Shown here: positions 7,256 to 15,852 of the stretch, in pieces
Position numbering within the stretch: the stretch's first letter is position 1
How the letters are laid out: every line of letters begins with the position of its first letter
Assembly: GCA_937876225.1 (NCBI GenBank)
Contig: CALFIC010000144.1
Location: 1-18,219, forward strand
From: an uncultured Chloroflexota bacterium
Lineage (GTDB): Bacteria; Chloroflexota; Chloroflexia; Chloroflexales; Roseiflexaceae
Direction of reading: 5' to 3'
Length of the DNA: 18,219 nt
Notes under the pieces: generated by a model
Seen by the model: only the letters and a program-made list of their open reading frames with translations
The model's database searches: none
What the model was told of the DNA's origin: nothing
Translations under genes and position numbers: made by a program

Positions 7256-7549
7256 ATGCGGCGGATTGTAGTAACAAGTATGTTGGTAGCTTGGTTGGCC
7301 TATGCCGCATGGCATCATGTCTGGACGGTGGCATTGATCATGCAGTATCAAGGCCTAATTACGGTTTGTGCATTGATTGCTGGAGTGCTCTTCGTTGCCA
7401 TATGGACGGCGCCACGGTGGCGTGTACCGGTTGATTTGGCATGGCAGATGGCATTGTTCCCAGGGATGGGGATGAGTCAGGCCATGTTTTTTGATAATGA
7501 TGATGTATGTGTGGCTGATACCGTTGATGCAGTCGAGGTTCGATTGTGA
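7256..7549 (+). CDS. Small two-helix membrane protein, translationally coupled to bchD
   Basis: I do not recognise this 97-residue protein. It has two hydrophobic segments (about 4-20 and 33-51), a basic stretch (R54, R56) after the second, then an amphipathic region and an acidic tail (80-94). A strong AAAGGAG sets the start. Its TGA stop overlaps the GTG start of bchD (GTGA, 4 shared bases), so ribosomes probably pass directly from one to the other and the two products are made in ratio. The coupling hints at a role with the chelatase, such as holding the soluble subunits at the membrane, but nothing in the sequence proves it. It could equally be an unrelated small membrane protein that happens to be in the operon. 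Confidence 0.75.
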   Translation: MRRIVVTSMLVAWLAYAAWHHVWTVALIMQYQGLITVCALIAGVLFVAIWTAPRWRVPVDLAWQMALFPGMGMSQAMFFDNDDVCVADTVDAVEVRL

Positions 7550-9408
7550 CAGCGGTATTACCTTTTTCGGGATTAGTTGGTGTTGCGGCTGCGCACGACG
7601 CCTTGCGGATATTGGCCGTTGACCCGCGCTTAGCGGGGGTTGCAATTGGTGCGCCGGTGGGTTCGGGTAAAAGCACGTTAGCCCGTTCGAGCACCGTGTT
7701 GTTTGGCAAGGCGACGCCGTTTGTCGAATTACCACTGGGCTGTGACGAAGACGCCTTGCTGGGCGGAATTGACATTGAAGCGACGATGCGCACGGGGCAG
7801 CGGGTGGCACGACCGGGATTGCTTGGGCGAGCCAATGGGGGGGTGCTGTATGTTGATGCGCTCAACCTCGTGCCTGACGCCGTGACGAATATATTGTTGG
7901 GTGCAATGGACACGGGCGTGGTGCAACTCGAGCGCGAAGGAATGAGCCAGCGTATCGCCAGCCGCTTGTGTGTGATTGGGACGTATGATCCTGCCGAAGG
8001 CTTGCCCCGTCGGCATTTACTTGATCGCATGGGATTGTTGGTATTGTTGCCTCGTGAATCTGACGTGGCAGAGCGGCACGAAGTATTGTGCCGCCATCAA
8101 CAACGCGACATGCGCCAATGGCACGAAATGTCAGCACTCGAAGCGGGTGTGATTGCCGAAGCCCGGCAATTATTGCCCCAAGTCACCATTACCCGAGAAC
8201 AACAACAGCAGCTCGTCGACCTCGCATTACGGGCCGGTGCCGAAGGGCAACGGGTCGATTTGTTTGCGGTGGCGACGGCCTGTGCAGCGGCAGCGCTCGA
8301 TTTGCGCATGACAGTCAACCATGATGACCTCGACCTCGCTGCCCGCCTAGTGATTTTGCCACGAGCGACCCGTGATATCGTCGATGCGGCTCCACCACCC
8401 CCACCACCCGACCAAACACCCCCGCCGCCCCCGCAACAACCACCGCCGCCGTCGGATGAGCCCAACCAACAAGCGCCACAGCCACCACCACCCGATGCTA
8501 ATCACGAAGGTGATGATGGTGATAGTCAGGCGCCGACCCAACAATCCGAAGAAATGGCCATTCCCGAAGACGAAGTGTTGACGGCATTGACCACCGAGTT
8601 GCCGCTGAGTCTCAATGATTTGCCATTCCGGAGTGTGCGCAAAGGGCGGGCCGGGTCACGGGGGATGGTCGAAGGGACACGTGGGCGGCATATCCGCAGT
8701 AATAGTGGTGACCCGCGGCGGGCCCGCATCGATGTATCGGCGACGTTGCGGGCGGCGGCGCCGTGGCAACCAATGCGTAAACAGACCCAACACAGCGAGC
8801 GGATTTCCTTGCGGGCTGATGATGTGCGGGTCAAGCGCTACAAAAGCAAAGCAGGCGTGTTGTTTTGTTTCGTGGTGGATGCGAGTGGCAGTATGGCGCT
8901 CAATCGCATGCGCCAAGCCAAGGGCGCCGTACAACATTTGTTGCAACAAGCGTATGTACATCGTGACCGAGTGGCCTTGCTAGCCTTCCGGGGTAATGAA
9001 TGTGAAATGCTGTTGCCCCCATCGCAAAGCGTAGAGCTAGCACGACGGTCGTTAGACGTGTTGCCTACTGGTGGGACTACGCCGTTGGCGGCGGCCTTGC
9101 TGGGGACAATCGAAGTGGCGCGGCAAGCGCGTACCCGTGGGATTCTGCAGTGCGTGGCGTTGTTTTTGACGGATGGGCGGGGGAATGCACCGTATCAACG
9201 GGGTGTCGATATCGCCGAAGAAATTGCAATTTTGGCGAATGCAGTGGCCAACGAAGGAGTGAAGTCAGTGGTGATTGATACGCAACGCAATTATCTCAGC
9301 CGTGGTGAAGGGCGTAAATTGGCTGGGCAATTGCGCGGTGAATATATTTATTTGCCACAGGCGAGTGGGGGCGAAATCGCCAATGTGGCGGTGAGTTTGA
9401 CACAATAA
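7546..9408 (+). CDS. bchD: Magnesium chelatase subunit D (AAA + VWA)
   Basis: BchD is the adaptor subunit that, with the ATPase BchI, drives Mg2+ insertion into protoporphyrin IX by BchH, the first committed step of (bacterio)chlorophyll synthesis. This 620-residue protein has an N-terminal AAA domain with an intact Walker A (GAPVGSGKST, 35-44). In the Walker B-like segment LYVDALN (101-107) the catalytic glutamate found in BchI is replaced by A105. A proline-rich, then acidic linker (about 283-330) leads to the C-terminal VWA domain with a complete MIDAS: D445, S447 and S449 in DASGS, and TDG at 542-544. Length and layout match the family. It starts with GTG, overlapping the membrane protein gene by 4 bases. 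A VWA/AAA cobalt chelatase subunit is the main alternative; the BchH gene downstream favours magnesium. Confidence 0.92.
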   Translation: MTAVLPFSGLVGVAAAHDALRILAVDPRLAGVAIGAPVGSGKSTLARSSTVLFGKATPFVELPLGCDEDALLGGIDIEATMRTGQRVARPGLLGRANGGVLYVDALNLVPDAVTNILLGAMDTGVVQLEREGMSQRIASRLCVIGTYDPAEGLPRRHLLDRMGLLVLLPRESDVAERHEVLCRHQQRDMRQWHEMSALEAGVIAEARQLLPQVTITREQQQQLVDLALRAGAEGQRVDLFAVATACAAAALDLRMTVNHDDLDLAARLVILPRATRDIVDAAPPPPPPDQTPPPPPQQPPPPSDEPNQQAPQPPPPDANHEGDDGDSQAPTQQSEEMAIPEDEVLTALTTELPLSLNDLPFRSVRKGRAGSRGMVEGTRGRHIRSNSGDPRRARIDVSATLRAAAPWQPMRKQTQHSERISLRADDVRVKRYKSKAGVLFCFVVDASGSMALNRMRQAKGAVQHLLQQAYVHRDRVALLAFRGNECEMLLPPSQSVELARRSLDVLPTGGTTPLAAALLGTIEVARQARTRGILQCVALFLTDGRGNAPYQRGVDIAEEIAILANAVANEGVKSVVIDTQRNYLSRGEGRKLAGQLRGEYIYLPQASGGEIANVAVSLTQ

Positions 9409-9409
9409 T

Positions 9410-9437
9410 CCCCACTCTGTCTGGTGACGGAGTGGGG
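9410..9437. terminator. Hairpin terminator between bchD and the opposing microprotein gene
   Basis: The arms 9410-9421 and 9426-9437 form a 12-bp stem (one T-G wobble) with a TGGT loop, immediately after the bchD stop and 16 bases beyond the stop of the opposing small gene. It can end both transcripts. No T tract is present on either side. Confidence 0.75.
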
Positions 9438-9453
9438 ACGGGTAGACGGACGA

Positions 9454-9561
9454 TTAGTGGGTGCTGGTGGGCTTCCAGCTGAACCAGGTCATTAATACTG
9501 ACAGGCCAACGGGAACGAAAAAGAGCAATTCCACGAGTAATATCACGATCGTACGAGCCAT
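9454..9561 (-). CDS. 35-residue single-pass membrane microprotein between bchD and bchH
   Basis: This short frame reads MARTIVILLVELLFFVPVGL followed by a second hydrophobic stretch and a polar tail (WKPTSTH), ending in TAA. Residues 4-27 form one transmembrane helix carrying a buried glutamate (E11) and a proline (P17). An almost perfect Shine-Dalgarno sequence (AAGGAGG at 9567-9573) stands 5 bases before the ATG, the best in the window, and a hairpin lies after the stop. That strongly suggests real translation despite the size. It opposes both chelatase genes. I do not recognise the family; single-helix microproteins often act as accessory subunits of membrane complexes, so a link to photosynthetic or chelatase complexes is possible but unproven. 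Confidence 0.7.
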   Translation of the reverse strand: MARTIVILLVELLFFVPVGLSVLMTWFSWKPTSTH

Positions 9562-9566
9562 GCGAG

Positions 9567-9573
9567 CCTCCTT
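9567..9573 (-). promoter_or_regulatory. Strong ribosome-binding site of the 35-residue gene
   Basis: On the minus strand this reads AAGGAGG, 5 bases before the ATG at 9561. It is the main evidence that the short gene is translated. Confidence 0.75.
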
Positions 9574-9654
9574 TTACTATGCGGTACTTGCCAATACGCA
9601 CAATGCGCTACACTGGATGTAACAAGATTGTGTATTAATGCAAAAGAGGAAGAT

Positions 9655-12600
9655 ATGCCGACAATTACGATGATCAATGGCATGGAACGTTTCAATGCCC
9701 ATGTGTGGCGTGAAGTATCGGCGCTCCTGCAAAAAGATAGCGTGGCAGTGCGCATTTTGCGCTTTCATGATGGTCATGTGCATACGCAAGATGAGGCGCT
9801 GGCCAAAGCAATTGCTGAAGCAGATGTCGTGTTTATTTCGCTCATTAATGATCGTGATGATGCAGACTGGTTGACGGCGCAACTCAAGCGGAGTGGGGTC
9901 AAGACGGTTTTTGCTTACGAAAGTATGCCCGAAGTAATGAGCTTGACGCAAGTGGGCGATTACCGGATTGATTCGAGCAAAAATTCGGGTATGCCCAAGC
10001 CAATGCAAGCGATTTTGCGCTTGATTACCAAAGGGCGTGACGAAGATACATTGTATGCCTATACCAAATTAACCAAGGCGGCAGCGAAATTATTGCCGCT
10101 GATGCCGGCCAAGCTCAAAGATTTCCGTACCTGGTTGAGTGTGAATATTTATTGGAACCAACCAGATGCGGTGAATTTGTCACAAATGATTCGGTTGATT
10201 TTGCGTGATTGTCTCAACATCAAAGTGAGTGTGGCGCCGGTACGCACGATTCCGCAAATGGGCTGCTTTCATCCCGATACCGACGAATTATTTGCCGACA
10301 ACAACGAATACATCCGTTGGGCGCTCAAGACGAAGCGCTACCGCCGTGGGCAACCGTTGGTGGCGTTGTTGGTGTTCCGCAAGCATTTGTTGCAACAACA
10401 AACCTACCCCAACGACTTGATTCGGGCACTCGAAGCCAAAAACTTGGCCGTGCTGCCGATTTTCGTCAGTGGCATCGAAGCCCACGTGGCGTTGCGTGAT
10501 TGGGTTGCCAAAGAAAAAGTCGACTTTGTGATTAGTACCATGGGCTTCAGTGTGGTAGGTGGTCCGGCAGGATCGACGCGTCCGGGGGCCAATCACGACA
10601 TTTCGGCTGAAATTATGAGTGGCATTGACGTGCCGTACATGGTGGCACAACCGTTGCTGATGCAGTCACTGAGTGATTGGAAGAGCAACGGCGTATCGCC
10701 GATGCAGTCAGTGATTTTGTATGATTTGCCCGAAATGGATGGTAGTATTTCGCCTATCGTGATTGGTGCCGTCGAAGACAATACGCTCGTTACCATTCCC
10801 GATCGTATCGAGCGGGTGGCGACGATTGCGGAGCGCTGGGTGCGCCTGCGTCGCAAACCCGCCCAAGAGCGGCGCGTCGCCATGGTGCTGTATAACTATC
10901 CCCCAGGGCTTGGGCGCTTGGGAACGGCGGCGTTGTTGAATGTGCCGGCTACGTTGCATTCACTCTTGACTCGCCTCAAAAAAGAAAATTACAAGGTTGC
11001 CAATTTGCCTGAATCGGTGGCAGAATTGACCAAACGGGTGGCGGCCATGGAAGGTGGCCAAGGTGACCATGTGGCCTTTGCCGTAGCCCAAATGCGTGAA
11101 GTCATCCCTGACGCCTTGTTGCGCCGCATCGACAACAAATGGGGCGCGGCCCCAGGTGAAATCGCCCCCAAGGGGCGTGATGCCATTCGCCTCGATGGCT
11201 TCGAGCTGGGCAACGTGTTTGTGGGTGTACAGCCACCCTTGGGGGTGCCAGGTGACCCGATGCGGATGTTGTTTGATCATGAATATGCGCCGCACCATCA
11301 ATTCCTGGCCTTTTATCGCTACTTGATCGACGTCTGGCAAGCCGATGCGATTGTGCATGTGGGCATGCATGGGACTGCTGAATGGTTGCCAGGTTTGCAG
11401 TTGGGGTTGACGGGTGATTGTTGGCCCGACATCGTGATGGGCGACATCCCGCAACTTTATTTGTATCCGCTGAACAATCCAGCCGAAGCCAATATTGCCA
11501 AACGCCGTGGCGGGGCGACGGTGATTAGCCACTTAATTCCCCCCTATGCCCGGGCCGGTTTGTATAAGCAATTGGCACAATTACGAGTTGAGATTGCCAA
11601 TAAAGCCACTGTTGAAACGGTGACGGCGATGTTGCCCGAGTTACCCCAAACCGCCGGTGAGGCGCCGGTGGCCTATATGGCGCGGGTAACGCGTTATCTT
11701 GATGATTTGGAGCAACGTCTCATCCTTGATGGCTTACATGTACTCGGTGCCCACATGTCACGCGACCGCGCCCAAGCGTTGCTTGAATCAACGCTTGATG
11801 TGGCGCGTAATGGTCAACCAGGCCTGATGCAACACATCCTCGAAGCGGGGATTGACACGGCCTCGGCACCTGCGGTACGGACGGCCTTTGTGGAGCGGGT
11901 AGTGCTCGGGCGTGAATCGCTTGAAGCCTTTTGGCGCAACTATTTCGGCAAAAATGCGTCAGCAAATCTGCAAACGATTGTTGATCATGGCCGCGAAATT
12001 TTGGTCCGTCTCGAAGAAAGTGGCGATGAGCTCGATGTGGTCGTGCACGCCCTCAACGGCGGCTATGTGTTGCCTGGTAAGGGTGCTGATCCGATTCGAG
12101 CAGGGGCGGCTGGATTGCCGAGTGGGCGCAACATTCACAGTATCGACCCGTGGCGCTTGCCGAGCGATGCGGCGATGGCGCGTGGTCTGCAAATGGCCGA
12201 TCAGCTGATTGCGGCGCACGTTGCTGAGCATGGTAGTATGCCCGAAACTGTGGCATTGACGCTGTGGGCCCTCGACACCATCAAATCGGAAGGGGAAAGC
12301 ATCGGCGTGGTGCTGGGGTTGATTGGTGCCACGCCGGTGCGTGATGGCCAAGGCAAGATTTACCGCTTCGACTTGATCCCGCTCAACAAATTGGGACGTG
12401 CCCGGGTCGACGTAGTGCTCGACATCAGTAGTATCTTCCGCGACAACTTCCAGATGCAACTTGATTTAATCGATGATTTAGTGATTCGGGCCGCCAAAAG
12501 TGGTGAACCGGCCGACAAAAATCCCATTGCCGCTCACGTGGCTGCCATGCAAAAACAAGGCCAGACGTTTGAAGCAGCCACGGCGCGCTTGTTTACCCAG

Positions 12601-13302
12601 GCGCCTGGTGAATACGGCACCGGGGTGGATATGGTGGTAGACGAAAGTCAATGGGATAATCGGGCAGATTTGGCATCGATTTATGTGCAACGGAGTGGCT
12701 TTGCCTACGGTGGCAAGCGGGGTGGCGAAGCAGCCCAAGCCACTTATCGCAGTTTGTTGGGGACGGTTGAGCATGTGTTCCAAGCCATTGATAGCGTCGA
12801 ATACGGCTTGACTGACATGCAACACTACTATGGGCATAGTGGGGCGGTGCAGTTGGCGGCCAGCTTCGAAAGTGGCAAGAACGTCAGTTTGAGCTATGCC
12901 GAAAGCTTTACGGGCCGTACTACCCTCACCAAAGCTAAGCAGATGGTAAGTATGGAAGTCCGCACCAAGGTGCTGAACCCACGTTGGTTTGAGCCGTTGC
13001 TCGCGCAAGGGTATGCGGGTGCTACTGAAATCGCCAATCGTTTTACCAATGTATTTGGTTGGGGAGCGGTAGGTGACAGTGTCGAAAATTGGGTGTTTGA
13101 CGGTATGGCACAGACATTCATCCTCGACGAAGATGTGCAACGGCGCTTTGCGGCGGCCAACCCACACGCCGCCAAGGCTGCAGTACAACGCTTGCTCGAG
13201 GCGAATGGGCGTGGGATGTGGAAGTGTGACCCAGCAATGCTCGCGCAGCTCCAACAAATTTATGCCGACCTCGAAGATCGTTTGGAAGGGGTCGTAGCGT
13301 AG
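9655..13302 (+). CDS. bchH: Magnesium chelatase subunit H (porphyrin-binding, catalytic)
   Basis: BchH binds protoporphyrin IX and Mg2+ and carries out metal insertion when driven by BchI-BchD. This 1215-residue protein has the usual length. The N-terminal portion (about 1-160) matches the BchH-specific DUF3479 region, including VVFISLINDRDDADWL and the MSLTQVGDY segment. The CobN/Mg-chelatase domain follows, with the VLYNYPPGLGRLGTAALL stretch (start about residue 410) and the active-site block HVGMHGTAEWLPG, with H568, H572 and E576. AKRRGGATVISHLIPP is another family block. CobN proteins share the core, but lack the DUF3479-like start, so BchH is preferred. AGAGGA precedes ATG 9655; a TTG at 9628 would add nine residues. 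It has its own transcription unit, since a terminator and an opposing gene separate it from bchD. Some phototrophs carry several BchH paralogues; this may be one of them. Confidence 0.93.
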   Translation: MPTITMINGMERFNAHVWREVSALLQKDSVAVRILRFHDGHVHTQDEALAKAIAEADVVFISLINDRDDADWLTAQLKRSGVKTVFAYESMPEVMSLTQVGDYRIDSSKNSGMPKPMQAILRLITKGRDEDTLYAYTKLTKAAAKLLPLMPAKLKDFRTWLSVNIYWNQPDAVNLSQMIRLILRDCLNIKVSVAPVRTIPQMGCFHPDTDELFADNNEYIRWALKTKRYRRGQPLVALLVFRKHLLQQQTYPNDLIRALEAKNLAVLPIFVSGIEAHVALRDWVAKEKVDFVISTMGFSVVGGPAGSTRPGANHDISAEIMSGIDVPYMVAQPLLMQSLSDWKSNGVSPMQSVILYDLPEMDGSISPIVIGAVEDNTLVTIPDRIERVATIAERWVRLRRKPAQERRVAMVLYNYPPGLGRLGTAALLNVPATLHSLLTRLKKENYKVANLPESVAELTKRVAAMEGGQGDHVAFAVAQMREVIPDALLRRIDNKWGAAPGEIAPKGRDAIRLDGFELGNVFVGVQPPLGVPGDPMRMLFDHEYAPHHQFLAFYRYLIDVWQADAIVHVGMHGTAEWLPGLQLGLTGDCWPDIVMGDIPQLYLYPLNNPAEANIAKRRGGATVISHLIPPYARAGLYKQLAQLRVEIANKATVETVTAMLPELPQTAGEAPVAYMARVTRYLDDLEQRLILDGLHVLGAHMSRDRAQALLESTLDVARNGQPGLMQHILEAGIDTASAPAVRTAFVERVVLGRESLEAFWRNYFGKNASANLQTIVDHGREILVRLEESGDELDVVVHALNGGYVLPGKGADPIRAGAAGLPSGRNIHSIDPWRLPSDAAMARGLQMADQLIAAHVAEHGSMPETVALTLWALDTIKSEGESIGVVLGLIGATPVRDGQGKIYRFDLIPLNKLGRARVDVVLDISSIFRDNFQMQLDLIDDLVIRAAKSGEPADKNPIAAHVAAMQKQGQTFEAATARLFTQAPGEYGTGVDMVVDESQWDNRADLASIYVQRSGFAYGGKRGGEAAQATYRSLLGTVEHVFQAIDSVEYGLTDMQHYYGHSGAVQLAASFESGKNVSLSYAESFTGRTTLTKAKQMVSMEVRTKVLNPRWFEPLLAQGYAGATEIANRFTNVFGWGAVGDSVENWVFDGMAQTFILDEDVQRRFAAANPHAAKAAVQRLLEANGRGMWKCDPAMLAQLQQIYADLEDRLEGVVA

Positions 13303-13308
13303 GGAATG

Positions 13309-13351
13309 AAAAAGCGGTATGGCTGGCAAAACGCCAGCCATACCGCTTTTT
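13309..13351. terminator. Strong bidirectional intrinsic terminator after bchH
   Basis: A perfect 19-bp stem (13309-13327 with 13333-13351) closes an AAAAC loop, and the stem ends in A5/T5 with further T runs (TTTTTTGTTTTT) on the plus side. It begins six bases after the bchH stop and also lies 88 bases beyond the stop of the opposing small gene, so it can act in both directions. It is the only hairpin in the window with a proper T tract. Confidence 0.92.
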
Positions 13352-13438
13352 TGTTTTTGAAGATAGATGTGCGTGGTGAAAGTCACACAACATGCACAGA
13401 TATGGTGCCGCTAGGAAGTTTTTGTAAAAGGGTAACGG

Positions 13439-13864
13439 TTACATGACCCCAAAATCGTCGCCATCATCAGTGAGGAGTTTGTCGATTTCGGCTTGCGAGA
13501 TGGGTAAGCCGCGTTGTTGGCGCCATTTACGGTACCAACGGATATTGTTGCGTACGGCGGTTTCGACTTCTTGGGGATTGAGGTCGGGGACTTTTTGGCG
13601 GAGCATGGCGCTAACACTTTGGCGTTCGTCGCCACTCAGACTCGTCATCCCGGCGATGATGCGCTCGGCGCGAATAAAAAAGATTTCGCGTTCGAGGGCG
13701 GGGAATGCGTCGTCGATTTGGCGAATATTGCCGAGATAGCAAATGGTGCGCTGGCGCGGTTGGCCGGCATCATCGCGGTAACTCTCGACAAGGTAGGCGT
13801 CAAAAAACGATACATTGGCGGTGTCGGCGTTTTTGTGATGGCGCACAATCCAGCGAATGTACAT
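13439..13864 (-). CDS. Conserved hypothetical protein resembling the N-terminus of IS1634-type transposases
   Basis: This 141-residue protein is basic and charged, without membrane segments. Its start (MYIRWIVRHHK) and the following block YLVESYRDDAGQPRQRTICYLG (24-45) resemble the opening part of IS1634/IS4-like transposases, but no DDE catalytic region follows. The remainder (46-141) is helical and charged and I do not recognise it. There are no terminal inverted repeats around it, and it lies in an operon 20 bases after endonuclease III with a good GAGGAG site before the ATG, so it appears to be a resident gene rather than a decaying element. A nucleic-acid role is conceivable. The resemblance is from pattern memory only. 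Confidence 0.65.
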   Translation of the reverse strand: MYIRWIVRHHKNADTANVSFFDAYLVESYRDDAGQPRQRTICYLGNIRQIDDAFPALEREIFFIRAERIIAGMTSLSGDERQSVSAMLRQKVPDLNPQEVETAVRNNIRWYRKWRQQRGLPISQAEIDKLLTDDGDDFGVM

Positions 13865-13884
13865 AATGCATTCTCCTCATGACA

Positions 13885-14538
13885 TCAACGATGACGGATC
13901 ACGCCTCGTTGGGCACAAACGGTCCGTAGGGGACACTGACTACAACGGGGTGAGGTGGGGTGGCATATTTGCTGACCAAGAGTGACCAGCAAGCCATTGA
14001 TTGGAATCCAAAAGGCACTTGGTAAGGCTTGCCGGAGCACCTGTTCGGTTTCTTCGGGGGTGGTGGTGTCGACATATCCCCAGCGATTGCAGATACGATG
14101 GACGTGGATATCGACACAAATTGCGGGGATGCCAAAGCCGATGGCGAGCACGAGGTTGGCCGTTTTGCGCCCAACGCCGGGGAGTGCCAAGAGCTGGGTC
14201 ATATCGGCAGGGACTTCGCCAGCATGCTGGGTAATGAGTTGCTGGCAAATCGCCAAGATATCGCGGGCTTTGGTGCGATAAAACCCTACGGGATAGATGA
14301 GTTGCGCCACTTCGTCGACACTGAGGGTGACCATGGCCTGGGGTGTATCGGCTACCGCAAACAACCGCGGGGCTGCGACAGCGGTGGTATCGTCACGGGT
14401 GCGCAAGCTGAGCAGGGTAGCGATTAACACTTTGAAGGGCCCCGCTGCGTGCATTTGGTCAATCAGCGGTTGCGGCAGTCCGACCAGCGCCGTTTGTAGT
14501 TGCATTAAGGTGGCTACAATCGGGAAGTCGCTGTTCAT
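13885..14538 (-). CDS. nth: Endonuclease III (DNA glycosylase/AP lyase, 4Fe-4S)
   Basis: This 217-residue enzyme removes oxidised pyrimidines and cleaves the abasic site in base excision repair. The helix-hairpin-helix LPGVGRKTAN carries the catalytic lysine K125, and D143 in VDIHVHRICNR is the catalytic aspartate. The C-terminal loop has the 4Fe-4S cysteines C192, C199, C202 and C208 with the classical C-x6-C-x2-C-x5-C spacing. The loop LLSLRTRDD (42-50) carries Arg where E. coli Nth has Gln (LLSAQATD), as in archaeal-type Nth with SxRTRD. The start ATG overlaps the stop of the preceding gene by 4 bases (ATGA), with no clear ribosome-binding site, so it is translationally coupled. Length is normal for the family. 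Confidence 0.95.
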   Translation of the reverse strand: MNSDFPIVATLMQLQTALVGLPQPLIDQMHAAGPFKVLIATLLSLRTRDDTTAVAAPRLFAVADTPQAMVTLSVDEVAQLIYPVGFYRTKARDILAICQQLITQHAGEVPADMTQLLALPGVGRKTANLVLAIGFGIPAICVDIHVHRICNRWGYVDTTTPEETEQVLRQALPSAFWIPINGLLVTLGQQICHPTSPRCSQCPLRTVCAQRGVIRHR

Positions 14539-15839
14539 GGCGTGTGTTCGGTTACAGATAGATTGTCGAAATCAACTTGGGCGGCAGTTTTGGCACAAAT
14601 CACGATCATTCCCACGCTTCCGGTGGGTGATTGGCCGATATTGATTGCGCCTACATCAATGTCGTTGATTTTGAGCGATAATTCGCCTTTACGCAAATCC
14701 ATATCAATGGTGTTGGTGACGCCAGCACCGGTATGAAAGGCTTTGATAATCACGGGGTCGATGTAGGCTTGGTCTTTGCCGTCATTGCTATTGCGGACGA
14801 TTTGGATTTGGCCAGCGCCATTGAAAATGACCATAGTATGGCCAAAATCACCTTTGTCGCCAAATAACAAGCCATAGGCGATTTGTTTGGGATCGCCGGA
14901 TACAATCGTGCCATCGACTTTCATGTGGAAGTCTTGGACTTCGGTTTTGGCGCGGGGCAAGGGATTTTGCCAGACGGAGACGTTTTCGGAAGAAATAATG
15001 TGATATTTGCCGTCGCGACTATACGACCCGCCTTGACTAAAAATTGCCGTGGTGGGGGAGTCGAATTCATCGTGGAATGTTTTGCCGGCGGTATGACCAA
15101 TGACATTATCGAAATTTATGGCTAAATCACCACTTGTAAAAGTAGTGGCTGCTAAGGTAAGTTGGCCACTTGTCGGCGATAAATCACTGATGGTGGTGAG
15201 TTTGATGCCGTTGACATAAAAACTTACTTGGGTGCCACTTGCAACCACCTGTAATTGGTTGGTGGCATTGAGACCTGGGGCGATATGATGGGAAAACTGC
15301 CAGGGAGTAATGTCGCTGATATCGCCAAATGACGAGCGAATGATGCGCCAATAACCACGGGCATTGATAGCAGCCATGATATAGGAATCGGTGGTGTTTT
15401 GGCGAAAGCGAATGCCATAGGCTGCATCATCGCCACCGCGCGTTTGTGTGACATCGACTTGGAGGTCAAAATCGCTGACGCGACTGCCAATACTGGGGTC
15501 ATCGGCAATCCCTGTCCAGAGCGTATAGACTTCGGACTGGGGTAGGAATAATTCGGTTTGGAGTTGGTTATTGTGGACGGCCACGTAGGATTGATCCCAG
15601 AGTGGCGAGGGGGTTTCAAAGGCATCGCTGATTTTGAGTGGCCGGGCGATATTGTTGTTGGTGAGTTGTTGGCGGGCTAGAGGGGCATCGGCAGCGGGAG
15701 TAGTATTGAATCGTTGGATGCGCTGGGGTAAATCGGGCACAACCACAATCATGCACCCAAGGAGGATTATTTCAAAGACAATTATTCCAATCAGGGAGTA
15801 GATACTCCGCATCATGACTCGGCGACTAGAAAACCCCAT
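14535..15839 (-). CDS. Membrane-anchored protein with two LamG-like (jelly-roll) repeats
   Basis: This 434-residue protein has a short basic N-terminus, one transmembrane segment (about 13-35) acting as an uncleaved anchor, a linker, and two homologous beta-rich repeats (about 72-247 and 255-429) expected outside the membrane. Matching parts are SDFDLQVD...AAYGIRFR (122-146) with QDFHMKVD...IAYGLLFG (302-327), and INFDNV (241-246) with VDFDNL (422-427). The fold resembles concanavalin/LamG or DUF1080-type domains that often bind carbohydrates, but no catalytic residues are visible. The ATG at 15839 has AAAGG upstream; the longer open frame adds 33 residues overlapping the previous gene. It sits 13 bases after the four-helix protein and overlaps nth by 4 bases, so the three share an operon. 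Function is unknown. Confidence 0.8.
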   Translation of the reverse strand: MGFSSRRVMMRSIYSLIGIIVFEIILLGCMIVVVPDLPQRIQRFNTTPAADAPLARQQLTNNNIARPLKISDAFETPSPLWDQSYVAVHNNQLQTELFLPQSEVYTLWTGIADDPSIGSRVSDFDLQVDVTQTRGGDDAAYGIRFRQNTTDSYIMAAINARGYWRIIRSSFGDISDITPWQFSHHIAPGLNATNQLQVVASGTQVSFYVNGIKLTTISDLSPTSGQLTLAATTFTSGDLAINFDNVIGHTAGKTFHDEFDSPTTAIFSQGGSYSRDGKYHIISSENVSVWQNPLPRAKTEVQDFHMKVDGTIVSGDPKQIAYGLLFGDKGDFGHTMVIFNGAGQIQIVRNSNDGKDQAYIDPVIIKAFHTGAGVTNTIDMDLRKGELSLKINDIDVGAINIGQSPTGSVGMIVICAKTAAQVDFDNLSVTEHTP

Positions 15840-15852
15840 AATACATACCTTT

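Noticed and set aside
9628..9654. TTG start adding nine residues to bchH
   Set aside because: ATG 9655 has an AGAGGA site and gives the expected BchH N-terminus.
9655..13302. Cobaltochelatase CobN instead of BchH
   Set aside because: The N-terminal DUF3479-like segment and the form of the central motifs fit BchH better, and a BchD gene lies next to it.
7546..13302. bchD and bchH as one operon
   Set aside because: A 12-bp stem hairpin and an opposing gene with its own ribosome-binding site lie between them.
12478..13386. 302-residue open frame on the minus strand over the end of bchH
   Set aside because: It lies wholly antisense to the well-conserved bchH frame and its end spans the bchH terminator; no ribosome-binding site or known domain.
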